Assembly: GCA_021298235.1 (NCBI GenBank)
Contig: JAJTDX010000071.1
Span: 1-10,367, forward strand
Direction of reading: 5' to 3'
Length of the DNA stretch: 10,367 bases
Source of the DNA: Cryomorphaceae bacterium
GTDB taxonomy: Bacteria; Bacteroidota; Bacteroidia; Flavobacteriales; Crocinitomicaceae
Shown here piece by piece: positions 7,350 through 10,367 of this stretch. Position 1 is the first letter of the stretch; each line of letters starts with the position of its first letter. Position numbers and translations under genes: made by a program. The notes below the pieces were generated by a model, which saw only the letters and a list, made by a program, of their open reading frames with translations, was not told where the DNA came from and ran no database searches.

Positions 7350-7449
7350 TTTTGGTGAATTATTAGTGTTCGAATGCGTTGTATTTTTAGTATATTAAAA
7401 TGTGACAATTCTATTTTATTCGATTGTTGTAAAATTATTATATTCTAAC

Positions 7450-7457
7450 CAAATGTA
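7450..7457 (-). promoter_or_regulatory. Candidate -7 promoter element for fic
   Basis: TACATTTG on the minus strand (7457-7450) fits the Bacteroidota -7 consensus TAnnTTTG exactly, about 100 nt upstream of the fic start. No TTTG or TTG is found at the expected -33 distance, so the call rests on one element only. It would leave a 5' untranslated region of roughly 95 nt. Confidence 0.35.
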
Positions 7458-7580
7458 AGCAAATTTGTCTTGAAGGCTAGATTTCAGGTGATTTATTTTT
7501 ATCCTCATGCTTTTTGAAATCAATAGTTATGAGTGTGTCCAAATCCTTGTAAAAGTTAGATTTTTCCACCTTGGAGGTCA

Positions 7581-7630
7581 CAAAACAAAGCGAGAATGAA
7601 AGCGAGAGCGTCATTCTCGTTTTTGTTTTA
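7581..7630. terminator. Long stem-loop, possible bidirectional terminator
   Basis: The arm 7582-7599 (AAAACAAAG then CGAGAATGA) pairs with 7611-7629 (TCATTCTCG then TTTTTGTTTT). It gives 18 bp with one G-U and a single bulged T at 7624. The 11-nt apex can form a further GC/GC mini-stem with a GAGA loop (7602-7609). A/T-rich outer arms give a T-rich 3' side on both strands, as in bidirectional terminators. It could end the hydroxylase operon transcript on the minus strand. It could also be a structured RNA or a REP-like element. Confidence 0.5.
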
Positions 7631-7729
7631 CATCATTCTCATTACCTTCGGTGCTGCTTCGCGGTCTGCTTCTCGTTCTACTTTGAATTTAAATCAAGAG
7701 ATCTTTTTACAAGAAAGAATCTTTTGTAG

Positions 7730-7755
7730 AACGCTTAACTTTTTTTGTTAGCGTT
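7730..7755 (-). other. Hairpin spanning the hydroxylase stop codon
   Basis: AACGCTTAAC (7730-7739) pairs with GTTAGCGTT (7747-7755) with one bulged T, around a loop of seven T on the plus strand (A on the transcript). The hydroxylase TAA (7750-7748) lies inside the stem. On the transcript strand no T-tract follows, so it is more likely a 3'-end stabilising fold than a terminator. Confidence 0.35.
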
Positions 7756-8536
7756 TTGTTTTAATTAAATCGGGGAGATATTTCTCATCAAACCGCTCCG
7801 AATACTCCTTGAACTCTGTTTTCATCCATTTATCCCAAAACGTGAAGTATAGGCCATAATTCCCATTGAATTTTTCATGATGTAAGTTGTGATGTGTAGA
7901 GGCGGTTTTATAGTTCAAAAAGGGCAAACGAACCCAGTTTTTGGGATAAATTTCGTATCCCATATGAGCAAATAAATTATTGAACAGATCCAGTGTTTGC
8001 CACAAAAAGAGCATGGGCCAGAATATTGGAATGATCATAGGCAAAACGAGAAATGGGAGAAATTCAATTAGATTTTCCAACGGATGAAAAGCAAAAATGG
8101 TTAATGGGGATGGATCCGTGCTTTTGTGATGTGTTTTATGTACCCAACGATAGATCTTCGGATGATGCATGAATCGGTGCGACCAATAAAAATAAGCATC
8201 GTAGAAAAAGAGAAGAAAAAACAATTGTAAAATACCCCAGGTAGTTCCGTATGCGTTGATATCCCAATACAATTTCATATAGCCTAATTGATCGAGGAGT
8301 GTAATCAACCCAGTCAGAAAACCGGCCAGTAGAATGGAACCGAAAGAATACAAAATATCATGACTGAAAAAATGCTTGCGTTGCTCACTTTTGGGTTGAA
8401 TTCTTCGCCAACGCCAAACGTTCTTTAATCCTTTCCAAACCAACCAGAAGACAGCGATTCCGAAAACCATATACAAGGTAAAATTGAAGAAAGATTCTTT
8501 TAAGGCGCTTTGAAGGAAGTCAGTGAAGTTGGTCAT
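7748..8536 (-). CDS. Membrane fatty acid hydroxylase / sterol desaturase family protein
   Basis: This 262-residue integral membrane protein is expected to use a histidine-bound di-iron centre and O2 to hydroxylate or desaturate a lipid (PF04116 family). All the histidine clusters are present: HRFMHH (120-125), HKTHH (133-137), H151, H191 and HHNLHH (215-220). Hydrophobic segments lie at ~18-34, ~61-81, ~100-117 and ~156-182, in the usual arrangement that puts the histidines on the cytoplasmic face. A basic stretch (KNVWRWRR) follows the first segment. It is the last gene of a three-gene operon, starting 9 nt after the alpha/beta hydrolase stop. The substrate cannot be assigned; sterol-like, carotenoid, fatty acid and ether-lipid substrates are all known in the family. 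Confidence 0.88.
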   Translation of the reverse strand: MTNFTDFLQSALKESFFNFTLYMVFGIAVFWLVWKGLKNVWRWRRIQPKSEQRKHFFSHDILYSFGSILLAGFLTGLITLLDQLGYMKLYWDINAYGTTWGILQLFFLLFFYDAYFYWSHRFMHHPKIYRWVHKTHHKSTDPSPLTIFAFHPLENLIEFLPFLVLPMIIPIFWPMLFLWQTLDLFNNLFAHMGYEIYPKNWVRLPFLNYKTASTHHNLHHEKFNGNYGLYFTFWDKWMKTEFKEYSERFDEKYLPDLIKTKR

Positions 8537-8545
8537 TGTTTAACT

Positions 8546-9295
8546 TCAAAAAAGTTTGTTAACCAAATTTAATACTTCTTCTGGTTGTTCCAAAGGACTA
8601 ATATGGCCACCTCCAATAACGATCGTTTCAATGTTTGGAGGCGCAGGAACATAATCTTCAATTCCTTTGAGAGCAAACGTTTTAACCTTTAAATTTTTAA
8701 TCATTTCGCTCGCATCTTCGGAGTCTGCAATTACCGCTTTGTCTGTGTGTTTAATCTGCGCGTTTGACAACAAATCCATTGGTCGTTTTAGTTGATCGAC
8801 TAGAGAAGGATTTTCTTTTAGCGATGTTTTTCCAAACAATGCTTTGGCGGCTTGTTTCGTGTAAAAATTTCTGAATATCAACATGGAATGCTGAAGTCCG
8901 AACGTGAACTTTTGTTTTTTTGTGGCAGCAAGAAAGGGCATGTTACAAAGCAAAACACTTTCAAAGCGCTCCGGTTGCTTGGATGCTGCTCGTAAAATGG
9001 TCATACTGCCCCACGAGTGCCCGACAGCAATAACTTTGGCAATCTTCAAACTATCCAGAATTTCAAGAAGCATATCGGCACAATCGTTCAGCGACCAGTC
9101 GTTTTTGGTAATTTCCTTACTCAAACCGTGAAATGGCATGTCCACGGAATAAGTGGTTCGGTCTTGGATGGAATCGATTACCTCATCCCACAGGTGGTGG
9201 TCAAAATAAACACCATGTAGGAAAATGATTGGCGTTTTATCTGAATCAACCAGTTTCGGATAGACGGCAATTTTACCAAGATTTGTGTGAATCAT
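8546..9295 (-). CDS. Alpha/beta hydrolase
   Basis: This 249-residue single-domain protein has the whole alpha/beta hydrolase layout. The oxyanion-loop motif is FLHG (25-28). The nucleophile elbow GHSWGS places Ser94. The acid is probably Asp214 (KGIEDYVP), and the catalytic His231 sits in GGGHISPLEQPEEV. A cap region of about 60 residues follows strand 6. There is no signal peptide, so it is probably cytoplasmic. The C-terminal HISPLEQPEEV style is common in esterase- and hydrolase-type members, but the substrate is unknown. It is the middle gene of the minus-strand operon: 33 nt after the SDR gene and 9 nt before the hydroxylase. This suggests the three proteins act on related substrates. 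Confidence 0.9.
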   Translation of the reverse strand: MIHTNLGKIAVYPKLVDSDKTPIIFLHGVYFDHHLWDEVIDSIQDRTTYSVDMPFHGLSKEITKNDWSLNDCADMLLEILDSLKIAKVIAVGHSWGSMTILRAASKQPERFESVLLCNMPFLAATKKQKFTFGLQHSMLIFRNFYTKQAAKALFGKTSLKENPSLVDQLKRPMDLLSNAQIKHTDKAVIADSEDASEMIKNLKVKTFALKGIEDYVPAPPNIETIVIGGGHISPLEQPEEVLNLVNKLF

Positions 9296-9328
9296 TTAAT
9301 TGCTGTTACACGTTTATTCATTTCCAGA

Positions 9329-9970
9329 TTAATTACTAACGGATGGCGCTTGCTTGGTGAAAGCCTTTTGTTTCAACTGATCAACCATAAATTTGGACAA
9401 ATCAGCTAGAGTGATAGACAGTTTGAGCCCTTTACCATCAAGTGTGGCGTTGAACGTTCCTTTCCCAGGTTTATCAACGATATTGGGACAACGCACAATC
9501 GTCCAATCGAGGTTGCTGTTCATGATGATGGGTTCCATTCGATTTTTATCCTCGATGATGACTTTCAGCCATTTCATGAAATAAGGAAGGATGATTTTGG
9601 TAAAAAACCAGGGTTGAAAAGCAATGCTATTTCCTGCTCCCACATTACTCATGGCAATGAGACGTTTGATTTTTTGATTTTGCATTTCTTCGACAATGAT
9701 TTTCGTTGCATCGGAAATAAAGGTGGTTGGTTTGCCGTCACCCTTTCCACCAACTCCCAGGCATTGGATGACCGCTTCTTGATGATGTATAACGGAAGCA
9801 ACTGTTTGTCGATCGAGCACATTTCCTTCGACAAGTGTTAGATTTTTATGCTTGATTTGAATTTTGGATGTATCACGCACCAGTATGGTTACTTCATGTC
9901 CTTGTTTGAGGGCTTCTGCTAAAATACCTTGACCTGAAAAGCCGGTAGCGCCGAAGATGGCTACTTTCAT
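9329..9970 (-). CDS. NAD(P)-binding SDR / NmrA-like oxidoreductase
   Basis: This 213-residue Rossmann-fold protein has the dinucleotide motif GATGFSGQG at residues 7-15, right at the N-terminus. R32 after strand 2 (LVRD) favours NADP(H). The later strands AVIQCLG, RLIAMSNVGAG and WTIVRCP are typical of the NAD(P)H-binding atypical SDRs (PF13460), which include biliverdin/flavin reductase-like and YwnB-like proteins. The classical YxxxK pair is absent, with SNVGAG in its place. This is usual for the group, some members of which are redox sensors rather than enzymes. It is the first gene of the minus-strand operon, with 69 nt separating its start from the end of the Crp/Fnr gene. Reaction and substrate are not determinable. 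Confidence 0.88.
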   Translation of the reverse strand: MKVAIFGATGFSGQGILAEALKQGHEVTILVRDTSKIQIKHKNLTLVEGNVLDRQTVASVIHHQEAVIQCLGVGGKGDGKPTTFISDATKIIVEEMQNQKIKRLIAMSNVGAGNSIAFQPWFFTKIILPYFMKWLKVIIEDKNRMEPIIMNSNLDWTIVRCPNIVDKPGKGTFNATLDGKGLKLSITLADLSKFMVDQLKQKAFTKQAPSVSN

Positions 9971-9990
9971 TTGTATCTTTTTGTTTTATA

Positions 9991-10033
9991 CAAAGTTCAG
10001 TAAGATGGTTGCTTTATACCTGACACAAATGTG
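9991..10033 (-). promoter_or_regulatory. Candidate promoter region of the SDR-hydrolase-hydroxylase operon
   Basis: Two near-matches to the Bacteroidota -7 box TAnnTTTG occur on the minus strand, each with one mismatch: GAACTTTG (9998-9991) and CACATTTG (10033-10026). The second lies inside the palindrome, and a TTG sits about 18 nt upstream of it. If it is the real promoter, a protein bound to the palindrome would block or contact RNA polymerase directly. Neither match is decisive. Confidence 0.3.
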
Positions 10034-10036
10034 TCA
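10021..10036. promoter_or_regulatory. Perfect 16-bp palindrome, candidate operator
   Basis: TGACACA-AA-TGTGTCA is a perfect inverted repeat of 7-bp arms with a 2-bp centre. It lies 3 nt past the Crp/Fnr stop codon and 51-66 nt upstream of the SDR start, a typical operator position. Crp/Fnr proteins bind as dimers to palindromes, and TGTGTCA / TGACACA resembles a tightened CRP half-site. That the adjacent regulator binds it is inference. Confidence 0.5.
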
Positions 10037-10039
10037 AAA

Positions 10040-10367
10040 TCAACCCTTCGCCAACTTCTGACGGATCCGGGTAAGGCTTTGTCGTTCAATTCCAAGGAAG
10101 GAAGACAAGTGCGATAAAGAAACTCGGTTAAACAAATCCGGATTTTCTTGAATGAAATCAAGGTAGCGTTGTTCTGCTGTTTCAAAAAGAAAACTTTCGA
10201 TGCGCTTTTGCTGGAACTTCAAAACGGCTTCTGCTACCAAACGACCATAGCGATCAATGTTTGGGTATTTGTCGTAACCGGCTTGAATATGGTCATAAGA
10301 AAGATTGACAAGAATGGTTGGTTCAATACACTGGAAGTAATACTTACTTGGCGTTCGGGAGATAAAT
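10040..10367 (-). CDS. Crp/Fnr family transcriptional regulator (N-terminal part off window)
   Basis: The frame runs open from the right edge to TGA at 10042-10040, giving about 108 C-terminal residues, so the gene is cut by the window and not by mutation. Reading from the edge, the first ~35 residues include SKYYFQCIEPTILVNLSYD and are the end of a cyclic-nucleotide-binding-type sensor barrel. A connecting helix with YGRLVAEAVLKFQQKRIESF follows. Then comes ETAEQRYLDFIQENPDLFNR, a phrase typical of Bacteroidota Crp/Fnr proteins, and the helix-turn-helix LSHLSSFLGIERQSLTRIRQKL. The effector is unknown. A TTG at 10240 is an internal codon, not the start. The gene lies directly upstream of, and on the same strand as, the SDR operon and probably controls it. 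Confidence 0.85.
   Translation of the reverse strand, partial: FISRTPSKYYFQCIEPTILVNLSYDHIQAGYDKYPNIDRYGRLVAEAVLKFQQKRIESFLFETAEQRYLDFIQENPDLFNRVSLSHLSSFLGIERQSLTRIRQKLAKG

Larger units (their letters stand above)
7350..7747. other. Gene-free interval between hydroxylase and fic
   Basis: This 398-bp stretch has no credible coding frame. From the fic side it holds the candidate promoter element at 7450-7457 and a featureless AT-rich stretch to about 7570. Then come the strong stem-loop 7581-7630, a G+C-richer block 7633-7675 with repeated words, and a short hairpin overlapping the hydroxylase stop. No tRNA or recognised RNA family is apparent. Confidence 0.7.

Noticed and set aside
9997..10185. 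62-codon minus-strand frame overlapping the Crp/Fnr end and the palindrome
   Set aside because: It is out of frame with the Crp/Fnr protein, contains no motif and is a shadow of the real gene.
10040..10240. Separate 66-residue protein starting with TTG at 10240
   Set aside because: The same frame is open to the window edge and encodes recognisable Crp/Fnr sensor and linker sequence upstream, so TTG is an internal Leu codon.

Overview
The window looks like chromosomal DNA of a Bacteroidota bacterium, most likely from the Flavobacteriales (a Fluviicola/Crocinitomicaceae-like lineage is a guess from protein style, not a result). Three things support this: AT-rich DNA with little Shine-Dalgarno signal, a textbook Bacteroidota promoter (TTTG, 19-nt spacer, TATCTTTG) in front of a tRNA gene, and Bacteroidota-type SPOR, ClpS and Crp/Fnr proteins.

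Layout. (1) 1-5213, plus strand: the 3' part of a giant gene, open at the left edge. At least 1,736 codons encode about 1,280 residues of helical coiled-coil sequence, two SPOR domains and an unassigned C-terminal domain. The first ~900 residues form about nine degenerate tandem repeats of ~100 residues, each opening with a conserved-Tyr motif. (2) 5223-5513, plus strand: clpS, the N-degron adaptor of the ClpAP-type protease, 9 nt after the giant gene's stop. (3) 5525-5686: a compact tRNA-Arg(ACG) unit with its own promoter and an intrinsic terminator. (4) 5793-7349, minus strand: a 518-residue Fic protein (putative AMP transferase) with an AbiEi-like winged-helix N-terminus, convergent with the tRNA unit. 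(5) 7350-7747: a gene-free gap of 398 bp holding a candidate Fic promoter, a strong 18-bp stem-loop and short repeated words. (6) 9970-7748, minus strand: a tight three-gene operon encoding an NAD(P)-binding SDR, an alpha/beta hydrolase and a membrane di-iron fatty acid hydroxylase/sterol desaturase-like protein. (7) 10367-10040, minus strand: the C-terminal part of a Crp/Fnr-family regulator, cut by the right edge. A perfect 16-bp palindrome lies between it and the operon, where an operator would be expected.

How the parts may work together. The giant SPOR protein is probably an envelope or peptidoglycan-associated structural protein, while clpS is a cytoplasmic proteolysis adaptor, so their adjacency need not be functional. 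The Fic gene is a self-contained unit. The Crp/Fnr gene plus the oxidoreductase, hydrolase and hydroxylase genes form a plausible regulated lipid- or isoprenoid-modification locus, but the substrate cannot be read from the sequence. I see no insertion sequence, CRISPR array, phage gene or rRNA. The most unusual items are the ~100-residue repeat array, the Fic fusion with a variant inhibitory motif, the palindrome beside the Crp/Fnr gene, and the 7581-7672 hairpin and repeat cluster.
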